Positions 44,612 to 57,705 of a stretch of DNA of 64,000 bases are shown piece after piece. The stretch's first letter is position 1. Every line of letters starts with the position of its first letter. Under the pieces are notes generated by a model. It had not been told where the DNA came from. It saw only the letters and a program-made list of their open reading frames with translations, and ran no database searches. The stretch comes from Streptomyces cavernae (GTDB lineage: Bacteria; Actinomycetota; Actinomycetes; Streptomycetales; Streptomycetaceae): assembly GCF_004023625.1 (NCBI RefSeq), contig NZ_RPDJ01000016.1, forward strand, positions 186,001 through 250,000, written 5' to 3'. The position numbers and the translations under genes are program-made.

Positions 44612-46738
44612 TTACTCGCCCTTGGCCTTCGCGATGATCTCCTCGGCGACGTTCCGCGGAACCTCGGCGTAGGAGTCGAACTGCATCGAGTAGCTCGCGC
44701 GACCCGACGTCTTGCTGCGGAGGTCGCCGACGTAGCCGAACATCTCCGACAGCGGAACCAGGCCCTTCACGACGCGGGCACCGGCACGCTCCTCCATGGC
44801 CTGAATCTGGCCACGGCGGGAGTTGATGTCACCGATGACCTCGCCCATGTAGTCCTCGGGCGTGGTGACCTCGACGGCCATCATGGGCTCGAGCAGCACG
44901 GGGCTGGCCTTGCGTGCGGCCTCCTTGAAGGCCTGCGAACCGGCGATCTTGAAGGCGAGCTCGGAGGAGTCGACCTCGTGGTAGCCGCCGTCGATGAGCG
45001 TCACGCGGACGCCGGTCATCTCGTAACCGGCGAGGATGCCGAACTGCATGGCCTCCTGCGCACCGGCGTCGACCGAAGGGATGTACTCCTTCGGGATACG
45101 GCCACCGGTCACCTTGTTCACGAACTCGTACGAGGCGTCGCCGCCCTCGATCGGCTCGATCGCGATCTGCACCTTGGCGAACTGACCGGTACCACCGGTC
45201 TGCTTCTTGTGCGTGTAGTCGACCCGCTCGACGGCCTTGCGGATCGTCTCGCGGTAGGCGACCTGCGGCTTGCCGACGTTGGCCTCGACCTTGAATTCAC
45301 GGCGCATACGGTCGACCAGCACCTCGAGGTGCAGCTCGCCCATACCGCCGATGATGGTCTGGCCGGTCTCCTCGTCCGAGTGGACCTGGAAGGAGGGGTC
45401 CTCCTCCGCGAGCCGCTGGATGGCGACACCCAGCTTCTCCTGGTCACCCTTGGACTTGGGCTCGATGGCGACCTGGATGACCGGCGCCGGGAAGTCCATG
45501 GACTCCAGGATCACCGGGTTCTTGTCGTCGGCCAGCGTCTCACCGGTGGTGGTCTGCTTCAGGCCCATCACGGCGACGATGTCGCCGGCGCCCACCGAGT
45601 CGATCTCCTCACGCTTGTTGGCGTGCATGCGGTAGATCTTGCCGATGCGCTCCTTCTTGCCCTTGACGGAGTTCAGCACGGCGGTGCCGGACTCCAGGCG
45701 GCCCGAGTAGACCCGGACGAAGGTGAGCTTGCCAAGGTGCGGGTCGCTCATGATCTTGAACGCGAGGGCGGACAGCGGCTCGTCGTCCGACGGCTTGCGC
45801 CTGACGACCTCCTCCGGGTCGTTGACGGCGTGGCCCTCGATGGCCTCGACGTCAAGCGGGGTGGGGAGGTAGCGCACGACCGCGTCGAGCAGGGGCTGGA
45901 CGCCCTTGTTCTTGAACGCGGTACCGCAGAACACCGGGGTGACCGTGGTGTCCGAGGACTTGCCGGACGCGATGGTGATACGACGGATCGCGGCGTACAG
46001 CTGCTCCTCGGAGGGCTCCTCGCCCTCCAGGTACAGCTCCATGATCTCTTCGTCGTTCTCCGCGACCGCCTCGACGAGCTTGTTGTGCCACTCCTCGGCG
46101 GCCTCGGCGTGCGTGGCCGGGATGTCGACGACGTCGTACATCTCGCCCTTCGCCGCCTCCGCGGACCACACGAGCGCCTTCATGCGGACCAGGTCCACAA
46201 CGCCCTTGAAGTCGGCCTCGGCACCGATCGGCAGCTGCATGACGAGCGGCTGGGCACCCAGACGGTCGCTGATCATGTCGACGCAGCGGTGGAACTCCGC
46301 GCCGGTACGGTCCAGCTTGTTGACGAAGCAGATGCGGGGCACGCCGTAGCGGTCGGCCTGACGCCACACCGTCTCGGACTGCGGCTCGACACCGGCGACA
46401 CCGTCGAACACCGTCACGGCACCGTCGAGCACGCGCAGCGAGCGCTCAACCTCGACGGTGAAGTCGACGTGGCCCGGGGTGTCGATGATGTTGATGGTGT
46501 GGTCGACGCCTTCGAGGGGCCAGTGACAGGTGGTGGCAGCAGACGTGATCGTGATACCACGCTCCTGCTCCTGCTCCATCCAGTCCATGGTGGCAGCGCC
46601 GTCGTGGACCTCACCGATCTTGTAAGACACACCGGTGTAGAACAGGATCCGCTCGGTGGTGGTCGTCTTGCCCGCGTCGATGTGGGCCATGATCCCGATG
46701 TTGCGGACCTTGGCCAGGTCAAGTGAAGTGGTAGCCAT
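44612..46738 (-). CDS. fusA: Elongation factor G
   Basis: Translocation GTPase. The 708-aa product has AHIDAGKTTTTERIL, DTPGHVDF and NKLDR in domain I and the full five-domain length. The domain II-V regions show no truncation or obvious fusidic-acid-resistance peculiarity. It lies 39 nt after rpsG in the str operon. Confidence 0.98.
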   Translation of the reverse strand: MATTSLDLAKVRNIGIMAHIDAGKTTTTERILFYTGVSYKIGEVHDGAATMDWMEQEQERGITITSAATTCHWPLEGVDHTINIIDTPGHVDFTVEVERSLRVLDGAVTVFDGVAGVEPQSETVWRQADRYGVPRICFVNKLDRTGAEFHRCVDMISDRLGAQPLVMQLPIGAEADFKGVVDLVRMKALVWSAEAAKGEMYDVVDIPATHAEAAEEWHNKLVEAVAENDEEIMELYLEGEEPSEEQLYAAIRRITIASGKSSDTTVTPVFCGTAFKNKGVQPLLDAVVRYLPTPLDVEAIEGHAVNDPEEVVRRKPSDDEPLSALAFKIMSDPHLGKLTFVRVYSGRLESGTAVLNSVKGKKERIGKIYRMHANKREEIDSVGAGDIVAVMGLKQTTTGETLADDKNPVILESMDFPAPVIQVAIEPKSKGDQEKLGVAIQRLAEEDPSFQVHSDEETGQTIIGGMGELHLEVLVDRMRREFKVEANVGKPQVAYRETIRKAVERVDYTHKKQTGGTGQFAKVQIAIEPIEGGDASYEFVNKVTGGRIPKEYIPSVDAGAQEAMQFGILAGYEMTGVRVTLIDGGYHEVDSSELAFKIAGSQAFKEAARKASPVLLEPMMAVEVTTPEDYMGEVIGDINSRRGQIQAMEERAGARVVKGLVPLSEMFGYVGDLRSKTSGRASYSMQFDSYAEVPRNVAEEIIAKAKGE

Positions 46739-46777
46739 AAGGCTTTCGTCTTCTCTCGGTTCTCGATGGGGAAGCGA

Positions 46778-47248
46778 CTACCAGCGGTAGTGCGCGAAGG
46801 CCTTGTTGGACTCGGCCATCTTGTGGGTGTCCTCGCGCTTCTTCACAGCGGCACCGAGGCCGTTGGACGCGTCGAGGAGCTCGTTCAGCAGACGCTCGGT
46901 CATGGTCTTCTCGCGACGGGCGCGGGAGTAACCGACCAGCCAGCGCAGCGCCAGGGTGTTGGCACGGCCGGGCTTGACCTCGACCGGGACCTGGTAGGTG
47001 GCGCCACCGACACGGCGGGACTTGACCTCGAGGGTCGGCTTGATGTTCTCGAGAGCGCGCTTGAGGGTGATGACCGGGTCGCTGCCGGTCTTGTCGCGCA
47101 GACCCTCCATGGCGCCGTAGACGATGCGCTCGGCGGTGGAACGCTTGCCGTTCAGCAGCACCTTGTTGATCAGGGAGGTCACCAGAGGAGAACCGTAGAC
47201 CGGGTCGATGATGACCGGGCGCTTCGGGGCGGGGCCCTTACGAGGCAT
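46778..47248 (-). CDS. rpsG: 30S ribosomal protein S7
   Basis: Head assembly protein and, in E. coli, the str operon repressor. The 156-aa product opens MPRKGPAPKRPVIIDPVYGS and contains VKSRRVGGATYQVPVEV, standard signatures. It lies 2 nt after rpsL. Confidence 0.97.
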   Translation of the reverse strand: MPRKGPAPKRPVIIDPVYGSPLVTSLINKVLLNGKRSTAERIVYGAMEGLRDKTGSDPVITLKRALENIKPTLEVKSRRVGGATYQVPVEVKPGRANTLALRWLVGYSRARREKTMTERLLNELLDASNGLGAAVKKREDTHKMAESNKAFAHYRW

Positions 47249-47250
47249 TC

Positions 47251-47622
47251 TTACTTCTCCTTCTTGGCGCCGTAACGGCTGCGAGCCTGCTTGCGGTTCT
47301 TGACACCCTGGGTGTCGAGCGAGCCGCGGATGATCTTGTAGCGAACACCCGGCAGGTCCTTCACACGGCCGCCGCGCACGAGCACGATGGAGTGCTCCTG
47401 CAGGTTGTGTCCCTCACCCGGAATGTAGGCAGTGACCTCGATCCCGCTGGTCAGACGCACACGCGCGACCTTACGCAGGGCCGAGTTCGGCTTCTTCGGG
47501 GTGGTCGTGAACACACGCGTGCAGACGCCACGACGCTGGGGCGAACCCTCGAGTGCGGGCGTCTTGTTCTTCTCGACCTTGTCCTGCCGGCCCTTGCGGA
47601 CCAGCTGCTGGATCGTAGGCAC
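47251..47622 (-). CDS. rpsL: 30S ribosomal protein S12
   Basis: Decoding-centre protein. The GTG at 47622 with GGAGAAG upstream gives 123 aa, the usual Streptomyces length. Lys43 (TTTPKKPNS) and Lys88 (GGRVKDLPG) are present, so this is the wild-type, streptomycin-sensitive form at the two classical resistance positions. First gene of the str operon. Confidence 0.97.
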   Translation of the reverse strand: MPTIQQLVRKGRQDKVEKNKTPALEGSPQRRGVCTRVFTTTPKKPNSALRKVARVRLTSGIEVTAYIPGEGHNLQEHSIVLVRGGRVKDLPGVRYKIIRGSLDTQGVKNRKQARSRYGAKKEK

Positions 47623-47672
47623 TACTTCTCCGGTTTCTGTGTGCCGATTGGTACAGCTAACCTGGAACGTCG

Positions 47673-47697
47673 CCGACCCACGCGGTCGGGTGTGTCG
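47673..47697 (-). promoter_or_regulatory. Conserved leader hairpin block (rpsL copy)
   Basis: Minus-strand RNA: CGACACA then CCCGACCGCGTGGGTCGG, a 6-bp stem with a GCGTG loop, about 50 nt before the rpsL GTG and 110-120 nt after the predicted RNA start. Twenty-four of 25 bases match the copy in the rpsJ leader (36342-36366). Confidence 0.7.
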
Positions 47698-47816
47698 AAT
47701 ACTGCAGATTCCCGCCGCAAGGCGAAAAGGGCGCAGATTACGGCGGCCGGTGACGACCCTCCATGCGGTCTGAAGGCACGCACGAGGGCCAGGGCACACC
47801 CCAGGCACAAGGTCTG

Positions 47817-47845
47817 AGCGTACCTAGCTCATTCGCTGCGGTCAA
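47817..47845 (-). promoter_or_regulatory. rpsL (str operon) promoter
   Basis: Minus-strand TTGACC (47840-47845), a 17-nt spacer and TACGCT (47817-47822), close to the vegetative sigma consensus. The implied leader is about 190 nt. The 353-nt gap 47623-47975 holds nothing else coding. Confidence 0.7.
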
Positions 47846-47975
47846 AACAAATGGACCTCGACCGCATCGATGTGCGGCGCATGTCAAGTACATACACGGT
47901 CCGCGATCTTGGAATCGGCGGTCCGCGCAGCACATCGAGGCATTTCGCCGTCTCCACAGCGCCCCTTCCCGGTCG

Positions 47976-48557
47976 TCACTTGCTCGCGATCGACACCGTC
48001 ATCAACAGCAGCAGCAGGAGCGCCCAGCCGGCGATGGACAGCCAGCCGAGGACCAGGCCGGTCACCGCCAGACCGTCGCCGCGTTCCCCGGTGCGGCGGA
48101 TCTCGGAGCGCGCGGTATGCCCGAGGACGACCGCGGGGATGCCGGTCAGCCCGGCGGTAGCCAGACACAGCGCACCGCAGACCGCGGACCCGAGCGCCTT
48201 CTCGTTCGTCTTCGGCACAGCGGCCACGGGCAGGAACGTCCGCGGCACGTGCGGCACATACGGGGCCGCCGCCGGCAGCGGCACGGGCCCCTGGGGCAGG
48301 TCGGCGACGAGGAGGCCCAGTTCGCCCACCGTCCGCGCCTCGTACGCCCGCGCGACCCGCTTCTCGAGTTCGTCCTGCAACAGACGCCCTTCACTGAAGC
48401 CCGCTCTGAGCACGTCCACGGCCCTCTCCCGGTCGGCGTGCGAAGCGAGCATGGACGCGCCGCTCTGCCACGACTGAGGGACGCTGTGCCCCTGCCACGG
48501 CTGGGGCTGGGGAACGCTCTGCCCTTGCCAGGGCTGCCAGGGCGACGGTTGCGACAC
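47976..48557 (-). CDS. DUF1707/DUF4190 domain membrane protein
   Basis: A 193-aa protein from the GTG at 48557, which has GGGGAGGGG upstream. An N-terminal WQPWQGQSVPQ-type Gln/Trp/Pro-rich stretch precedes a DUF1707 domain (HADRERAVDVLRAGFSEGRLLQDELEKRVARAYEART). The C-terminal half has two hydrophobic segments around GAVVLGHTARSEIRRTGERGDG-like DUF4190 sequence. Function unknown; DUF1707 proteins are frequent small membrane proteins in Streptomyces. Confidence 0.85.
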   Translation of the reverse strand: MSQPSPWQPWQGQSVPQPQPWQGHSVPQSWQSGASMLASHADRERAVDVLRAGFSEGRLLQDELEKRVARAYEARTVGELGLLVADLPQGPVPLPAAAPYVPHVPRTFLPVAAVPKTNEKALGSAVCGALCLATAGLTGIPAVVLGHTARSEIRRTGERGDGLAVTGLVLGWLSIAGWALLLLLLMTVSIASK

Positions 48558-48599
48558 GGGAACCCCTCCCCGAACGGTGGTGCCTTCATCATGCTCCAA

Positions 48600-48990
48600 C
48601 GCCGCATTTCCGGCACCGGTTCCCGCGCTGTTCCCGGTCGGCTCTTTCTGTCCCGTTTTCCCGGCCTGTTCCTCCCGGTCCGGACGCATTCTCCCCGGCC
48701 TCTTCCTCGCCGGCTCCGGACGCATTCTGCCCGGCCTGTTCCTGGCCCGTTCCTGGCCGTTCCTGGCCCGTTCCTGGCCGTTCCTGGCCCGTTCCTGGCC
48801 GGTCCCAGCGCGGTTCCCGGCCCGCCCCTGCGCGTTCCTGGCCGTTCCCGGGCCTGGTTCTTCCCGGCCCGCTCCCGGCCCGCTCTCCCGACCCGCCCTG
48901 ACCCGTTCCTAGCCATTCCTGGCGCGGTTTCCCCGCCCGCTGCCGGCCCGCTCCAGACGGGTCTTCCCAGCCCGCTCCGGACCGTCGCTG
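48600..48990. repeat. Tandem repeat spacer between rpoC and the DUF1707 gene
   Basis: A 400-bp low-complexity GC-rich tract. Three adjacent 21-nt copies (48740-48760, 48761-48781, 48782-48802) each consist of TCCTGGCCCGT plus TCCTGGCCGT. A larger direct duplication with CCGGACGCATTCT lies just before (about 48680 and 48715), and degenerate GGCCCGCTCCC units follow to 48990. The plus strand is pyrimidine-rich. Frames through it encode GTGQERP-type repeats and are not supported as genes. Confidence 0.85.
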
Positions 48991-49016
48991 CCCCGTTCCC
49001 CCGCCCCGCAACGCCG

Positions 49017-49050
49017 ACGGGCGGCCACCCCGTGCAGGGTGACCGCCCGT
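49017..49050 (-). terminator. rpoBC terminator
   Basis: Two 14-nt arms (49017-49030, 49037-49050) with one G.U pair in minus-strand RNA and a 6-nt loop, 17 nt after the rpoC stop. Confidence 0.82.
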
Positions 49051-49067
49051 CAACTCAAGCTGCTCGC

Positions 49068-52967
<3,900 letters not shown>

Positions 52968-53061
52968 TATGCGTCAATCCCTCTCAGGGTTGTAAGTCTG
53001 TGGTCTGAATCGGGGGTCCCGGGGACGGAGGAACCCTGGGTGGGCTCCTCCGGATCTCCCG

Positions 53062-56000
53062 TCAGACCTCTTCGACGCTGCTCGGCTCGCGCCGGGACAG
53101 GTCGATGCCGAGCTCCTCCGCAGCGCGGAAGACGTCCTCGTCGGTGTCGCGCATCTCGATGGACATGCCGTCCGAGGACAGCACCTCCACGTTGAGGCAC
53201 AGGGACTGCATCTCCTTGATGAGCACCTTGAAGGACTCGGGGATGCCGGGCTCGGGGATGTTCTCGCCCTTGACGATGGCCTCGTAGACCTTCACGCGGC
53301 CGGTGACGTCGTCGGACTTGATGGTCAGCAGCTCCTGGAGGGCGTACGCGGCGCCGTAGGCCTCGAGGGCCCACACCTCCATCTCGCCGAACCGCTGGCC
53401 ACCGAACTGAGCCTTACCACCCAGCGGCTGCTGGGTGATCATCGAGTACGGACCGGTCGAGCGGGCGTGCAGCTTGTCGTCGACCAGGTGGTGCAGCTTG
53501 AGGATGTACATGTACCCGACCGAGATCGGGTCCGGGAACGGCTCACCGGAGCGGCCGTCGAACAGCCTCGCCTTGCCGGACGGGAGGACCATGCGGTCGC
53601 CGTCGCGGTTGGGGATGGTGTGCTCCAGCAGACCGGCCAGCTCGTCCTCGCGGGCGCCGTCGAAGACCGGGGTGGCGACGTTGGTGCGCGGCGGCACCTG
53701 GTCGGCCTCGATGGCCTGCAGTCGCTGTGCCCATTCCTCGCCGAGGCCGGAGACGTCCCAGCCCTGGCTGGCGAGCCAGCCGAGGTGGATCTCCAGGACC
53801 TGTCCCGGGTTCATTCGGGACGGGACCCCGAGCGGGTTGAGGATGATGTCGACCGGGGTGCCGTCCTCGAGGAACGGCATGTCCTCGATCGGCAGGATCT
53901 TGGAGATGACGCCCTTGTTGCCGTGGCGGCCGGCAAGCTTGTCACCGTCGGTGATCTTGCGCTTCTGCGCGACGTACACGCGCACCAGCTGGTTCACACC
54001 GGGCGGAAGCTCGTCGCCCTCCTCGCGGTCGAAGACGCGGACGCCGATGACCTTGCCGGTCTCGCCGTGCGGCACCTTCAGCGAGGTGTCACGGACCTCA
54101 CGGGCCTTCTCGCCGAAGATCGCGCGCAGCAGGCGCTCCTCGGGGGTCAGCTCGGTCTCACCCTTGGGGGTCACCTTGCCGACGAGGATGTCACCGGCGA
54201 TGACCTCGGCGCCGATGCGGATGATGCCGCGCTCGTCGAGGTCGGCGAGGACTTCCTCGGAGACGTTCGGGATGTCCCGGGTGATCTCCTCGGGGCCGAG
54301 CTTGGTGTCACGGGCGTCGACCTCGTGCTCCTCGATGTGGATCGAGGAGAGGACGTCGTCCTGCACGAGGCGCTGCGACAGGATGATCGCGTCCTCGTAG
54401 TTGTGACCCTCCCACGGCATGAACGCCACGAGCAGGTTCTTGCCGAGCGCCATCTCACCCTGCTCGGTGGCCGGACCGTCGGCGAGGACCTGGCCCTCGA
54501 CGACCCGGGCGCCCTCGTCCACGATCACCTTCTGGTTGACCGAGGTGCCCTGGTTGGAGCGCGAGAACTTGGCCACCCGGTAGGTGGTGTAGGTGCCGTC
54601 GTCGTTGGCGACGGTGATGTAGTCGGCCGAGACCTCCTGGACCACACCCGACTTCTCGGCCTTGATGACGTCACCGGCGTCGACGGCGCAGCGGTATTCC
54701 ATGCCGGTGCCGACGAGCGGGGACTCGGCGGTGATCAGCGGCACGGCCTGGCGCATCATGTTGGCGCCCATGAGGGCACGGTTGGCGTCGTCGTGCTCGA
54801 GGAAGGGGATCATGGCGGTCGCGACCGACACCATCTGGCGCGGGGAGACGTCCATGTAGTCCACGTCGTCGGGCGCGACGTAGTCGACCTCACCGCCACG
54901 GCGGCGGACCAGCACGCGGGCCTCGGCGAACCGGAGTTCGTCGTTCAGCGGCGCGTTGGCCTGGGCGATGACGAAGCGGTCCTCCTCGTCGGCGGTCAGG
55001 TAGTCCACCTCGTCGGTGACCTGGCCCTCGACGACCTTGCGGTACGGCGTCTCGACGAAACCGAACGCGTTGACCCGGCCGTAGGAGGCCAGTGAACCGA
55101 TGAGACCGATGTTCGGACCTTCGGGGGTCTCGATCGGGCACATGCGGCCGTAGTGCGACGGGTGCACGTCACGGACCTCGAAGCCGGCCCGCTCACGGGA
55201 CAGACCACCCGGACCGAGCGCGGACAGACGCCGCTTGTGCGTCAGACCGGACAGCGGGTTGTTCTGGTCCATGAACTGCGACAGCTGGCTGGTGCCGAAG
55301 AACTCCTTGATGGAGGCGACGACCGGCCGGATGTTGATCAGGGTCTGCGGCGTGATCGCCTCGACGTCCTGGGTGGTCATGCGCTCGCGGACGACGCGCT
55401 CCATACGCGCCAGACCCGTGCGGACCTGGTTCTGGATGAGCTCGCCGACGTTGCGCAGACGACGGTTGCCGAAGTGGTCGATGTCGTCGGTCTCGACGAC
55501 GATCTGGCTGCCGTTGTCGCCGACCGTCTCGGTCTCGCCCGCGTGCAGCTTCACCAGGTACTTGATCGTCGAGATGATGTCCTCGACGGTCAGGATGCCC
55601 GCGTCGAGCGGGGCGTCCGCACCCAGCTTCTTGTTGACCTTGTAGCGGCCGACCTTGGCGAGGTCGTAGCGCTTGGGGTTGAAGTAGAGGTTCTCGAGCA
55701 GCGTCTGCGCGGCCTCACGGGTGGGAGGCTCGCCCGGGCGCAGCTTGCGGTAGATGTCGAGCAGCGCGTCGTCCTGGCCCTGGGTGTGGTCCTTCTCCAG
55801 GGTGGCGCGCATGGACTCGTAGTCGCCGAACTCCTCGAGGATCTGCTCGGTGGTCCAGCCGAGCGCCTTCAGGAGTACGGTCACGGACTGCTTGCGCTTG
55901 CGGTCGATGCGGACACCGACCATGTCGCGCTTGTCGATCTCCATCTCCAGCCAGGCACCCCGGGACGGGATGATCTTGGCGGAGAAGATGTCCTTGTCGG

Positions 56001-56547
56001 ACGTCTTGTCGATCGAGGAGTCGAAGTACACGCCCGGCGAGCGGACCAGCTGGGAGACCACGACACGCTCGGTGCCGTTGATGACGAAGGTGCCCTTGTT
56101 CGTCATGAGCGGGAAGTCGCCCATGAAGACGGTCTGGGACTTGATCTCGCCGGTCTCGTTGTTGGTGAACTCGGCCGTGACGAACAGGGGCGCGGCGTAG
56201 GTGAAGTCGCGCTCCTTGCACTCGTCGATGGAGTTCTTCGGCGGCTCGAAGCGGTGGTCGCGGAACGTCAGCGACATCGACCCGGAGAAGTCCTCGATCG
56301 GGGAGATCTCCTCGAAGATCTCCTCGAGACCGGACTTGGTGGGGACGTCCTGACCGGAATCCAGAGCCTCCTCGACACGAGCCTTCCACGCGTCGTTGCC
56401 GAGCAGCCAGTCGAAGCTCTCGGTTTGCAGCGCAAGAAGGTTCGGAACCTCGAGGGGCTCCTTGATCTTTGCAAAGGAGATGCGCAGCGGGGCGGTGCTG
56501 GCGCCGTTGTTCGTATTCGCGTTCGAGGCAGTGCGCGAGGCGGCCAA
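53062..56547 (-). CDS. rpoB: DNA-directed RNA polymerase subunit beta
   Basis: Catalytic subunit and rifampicin target. The start is taken as the TTG at 56547: GGAAGGAC lies 6-8 nt upstream and the resulting 1161 aa, opening (M)AASRTASNANTN, matches the length known for S. coelicolor. Upstream in-frame residues are rejected. The rifampicin region (Phe417 to Leu450) has Gln424, Asp427, Ser433, His437, Arg440 and Ser442, the ordinary sensitive residues. The C-terminal MEVWALEAYGAAYTLQE-type clamp region is complete. Confidence 0.97.
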   Translation of the reverse strand: MAASRTASNANTNNGASTAPLRISFAKIKEPLEVPNLLALQTESFDWLLGNDAWKARVEEALDSGQDVPTKSGLEEIFEEISPIEDFSGSMSLTFRDHRFEPPKNSIDECKERDFTYAAPLFVTAEFTNNETGEIKSQTVFMGDFPLMTNKGTFVINGTERVVVSQLVRSPGVYFDSSIDKTSDKDIFSAKIIPSRGAWLEMEIDKRDMVGVRIDRKRKQSVTVLLKALGWTTEQILEEFGDYESMRATLEKDHTQGQDDALLDIYRKLRPGEPPTREAAQTLLENLYFNPKRYDLAKVGRYKVNKKLGADAPLDAGILTVEDIISTIKYLVKLHAGETETVGDNGSQIVVETDDIDHFGNRRLRNVGELIQNQVRTGLARMERVVRERMTTQDVEAITPQTLINIRPVVASIKEFFGTSQLSQFMDQNNPLSGLTHKRRLSALGPGGLSRERAGFEVRDVHPSHYGRMCPIETPEGPNIGLIGSLASYGRVNAFGFVETPYRKVVEGQVTDEVDYLTADEEDRFVIAQANAPLNDELRFAEARVLVRRRGGEVDYVAPDDVDYMDVSPRQMVSVATAMIPFLEHDDANRALMGANMMRQAVPLITAESPLVGTGMEYRCAVDAGDVIKAEKSGVVQEVSADYITVANDDGTYTTYRVAKFSRSNQGTSVNQKVIVDEGARVVEGQVLADGPATEQGEMALGKNLLVAFMPWEGHNYEDAIILSQRLVQDDVLSSIHIEEHEVDARDTKLGPEEITRDIPNVSEEVLADLDERGIIRIGAEVIAGDILVGKVTPKGETELTPEERLLRAIFGEKAREVRDTSLKVPHGETGKVIGVRVFDREEGDELPPGVNQLVRVYVAQKRKITDGDKLAGRHGNKGVISKILPIEDMPFLEDGTPVDIILNPLGVPSRMNPGQVLEIHLGWLASQGWDVSGLGEEWAQRLQAIEADQVPPRTNVATPVFDGAREDELAGLLEHTIPNRDGDRMVLPSGKARLFDGRSGEPFPDPISVGYMYILKLHHLVDDKLHARSTGPYSMITQQPLGGKAQFGGQRFGEMEVWALEAYGAAYALQELLTIKSDDVTGRVKVYEAIVKGENIPEPGIPESFKVLIKEMQSLCLNVEVLSSDGMSIEMRDTDEDVFRAAEELGIDLSRREPSSVEEV

Positions 56548-56711
56548 GAGGGGGTCCTTCCGAGGGCTCGGACTCACTACGCGCGTACCGGTCCCCCTAC
56601 CGGACACAGAGACAGAACTCCCAGGTCAGGAACAGTTCAGTCGTCGGTGTTCGATCGAGGGCATGCTCCTGGTGACGGGCAGGAGGCAGCTAACAGGCAG
56701 CGCAAAGGGTC

Positions 56712-56740
56712 AGTGTAGCCACTCGGCCCACTGATGTCCA
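56712..56740 (-). promoter_or_regulatory. Inner rpoB promoter
   Basis: Minus-strand TGGACA (56735-56740), 17-nt spacer, TACACT (56712-56717). The sequence just downstream, CCTTTGCGCTGCCTGTTAG, is a stretch I recall as conserved ahead of rpoB in actinobacteria. Confidence 0.65.
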
Positions 56741-57000
56741 GTGCGGGTTTGCGGACCCTCGGAAACCCTCGTTGTTCCTCAACACCTGCGGCAAGCCACG
56801 CCCTCAATGCACATCGATGCTTCCCTCTTCGTCGCCGATCCATGCCTCGGATCCGGATCGTTGTGACGACGCGTCCTGAGAATTGCGCGCTGCGTGCAGT
56901 TCGTCAAGGCCCCCCAAGCCCGAACAAGGTGCTGCGATCGTCACTGACATCGTCACTTGCAGCCCGTCACTGAAGGTGGTCCGGAGGCACGACGAAGATC

Positions 57001-57028
57001 ACCATACTCGCCGGATCCGACAGTGCAA
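57001..57028 (-). promoter_or_regulatory. Outer rpoB promoter candidate
   Basis: Minus-strand TTGCAC (57023-57028), 16-nt spacer, TATGGT (57001-57006), just beyond the hairpin that follows rplL. Confidence 0.5.
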
Positions 57029-57059
57029 GGCGGCCGTCCATCGACGCCCCGGAACGCCG

Positions 57060-57091
57060 AAAGGCGACCACCCAGTTGGGTGATCGCCCTT
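57060..57091 (-). terminator. rplL terminator or attenuator
   Basis: Stem of about 14 bp in minus-strand RNA (AAGGGCGATCACCC / GGGTGGTCGCCTT) with an AACT loop and two wobble positions, about 105 nt after rplL. The 3' side continues TTTCGG. Partial read-through into rpoB would set the high rplL to rpoB ratio. Confidence 0.65.
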
Positions 57092-57194
57092 CAGTGCCTT
57101 CGCGTTACAGCCCTGCGGGGGACTGTGACATTCGGCTCTACGGGAGAGCCGTACGCGTCCCGGTCACAGGACCGCTCTCACGAAGAGAGTCGGG

Positions 57195-57584
57195 TCACTT
57201 GACCTCGACGGAGGCGCCGGCGCCCTTGAGGGCCTCGGCGGCCTTCTCCGCGGCGTCCTTGGCGACCTTCTCGAGAACGGGCTTCGGGGCGCCGTCCACG
57301 AGGTCCTTGGCCTCCTTCAGACCCAGCGAGGTCAGCTCACGCACGACCTTGATGACCTGGATCTTCTTGTCGCCGGCACCGGTGAGGACGACGTCGAACT
57401 CGTCCTTCTCCTCCTCGGCCTCGGCGGCCGGGGCGCCGGGGACACCGGCGGCGGCAACGGCGACCGGGGCGGCGGCGGTGACGTCGAACTTCTCCTCGAA
57501 GGCCTTAACGAACTCGGCGAGCTCGATGAGGGTGAGGTTCTCGAACTGCGCGAGCAGTTCGTCCTGGGACAGCTTCGTCGCCAT
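57195..57584 (-). CDS. rplL: 50S ribosomal protein L7/L12
   Basis: Multicopy stalk protein that recruits translation GTPases. The 129-aa product has the N-terminal dimer domain, an Ala/Gly-rich hinge (about 38-55) and the C-terminal domain with KKIQVIKVVRELTSLGLKEAK. It follows rplJ by 121 nt. Confidence 0.97.
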   Translation of the reverse strand: MATKLSQDELLAQFENLTLIELAEFVKAFEEKFDVTAAAPVAVAAAGVPGAPAAEAEEEKDEFDVVLTGAGDKKIQVIKVVRELTSLGLKEAKDLVDGAPKPVLEKVAKDAAEKAAEALKGAGASVEVK

Positions 57585-57705
57585 GTTGGCGTCCTTCCAC
57601 TAATTCGGCTGGTGCCGTGTGTACATGTCGGCGGGCGTACGTCTGGCCCGCTTGTCGACCGTCGCCTCAGGCAGACCTGGGGCTCGGGTCAATGTGCGAG
57701 CCGAG

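Larger units (their letters stand above)
56548..57194 (-). promoter_or_regulatory. rpoB upstream region with leader
   Basis: The 647-nt gap between rplL and rpoB has no credible gene. From the rplL side it contains a terminator-like hairpin (57060-57091), an outer promoter candidate (57001-57028) and an inner promoter candidate (56712-56740), then a leader of about 155 nt. The gap shows that rpoBC can be transcribed independently of rplJL. Confidence 0.6.

Noticed and set aside
47251..47622. Streptomycin-resistance form of S12
   Set aside because: Lys43 and Lys88 are both the wild-type residues.
56548..56607. Upstream ATG start for RpoB
   Set aside because: The added residues are unlike RpoB N-termini and the TTG at 56547 has a proper ribosome binding site and yields the expected length.
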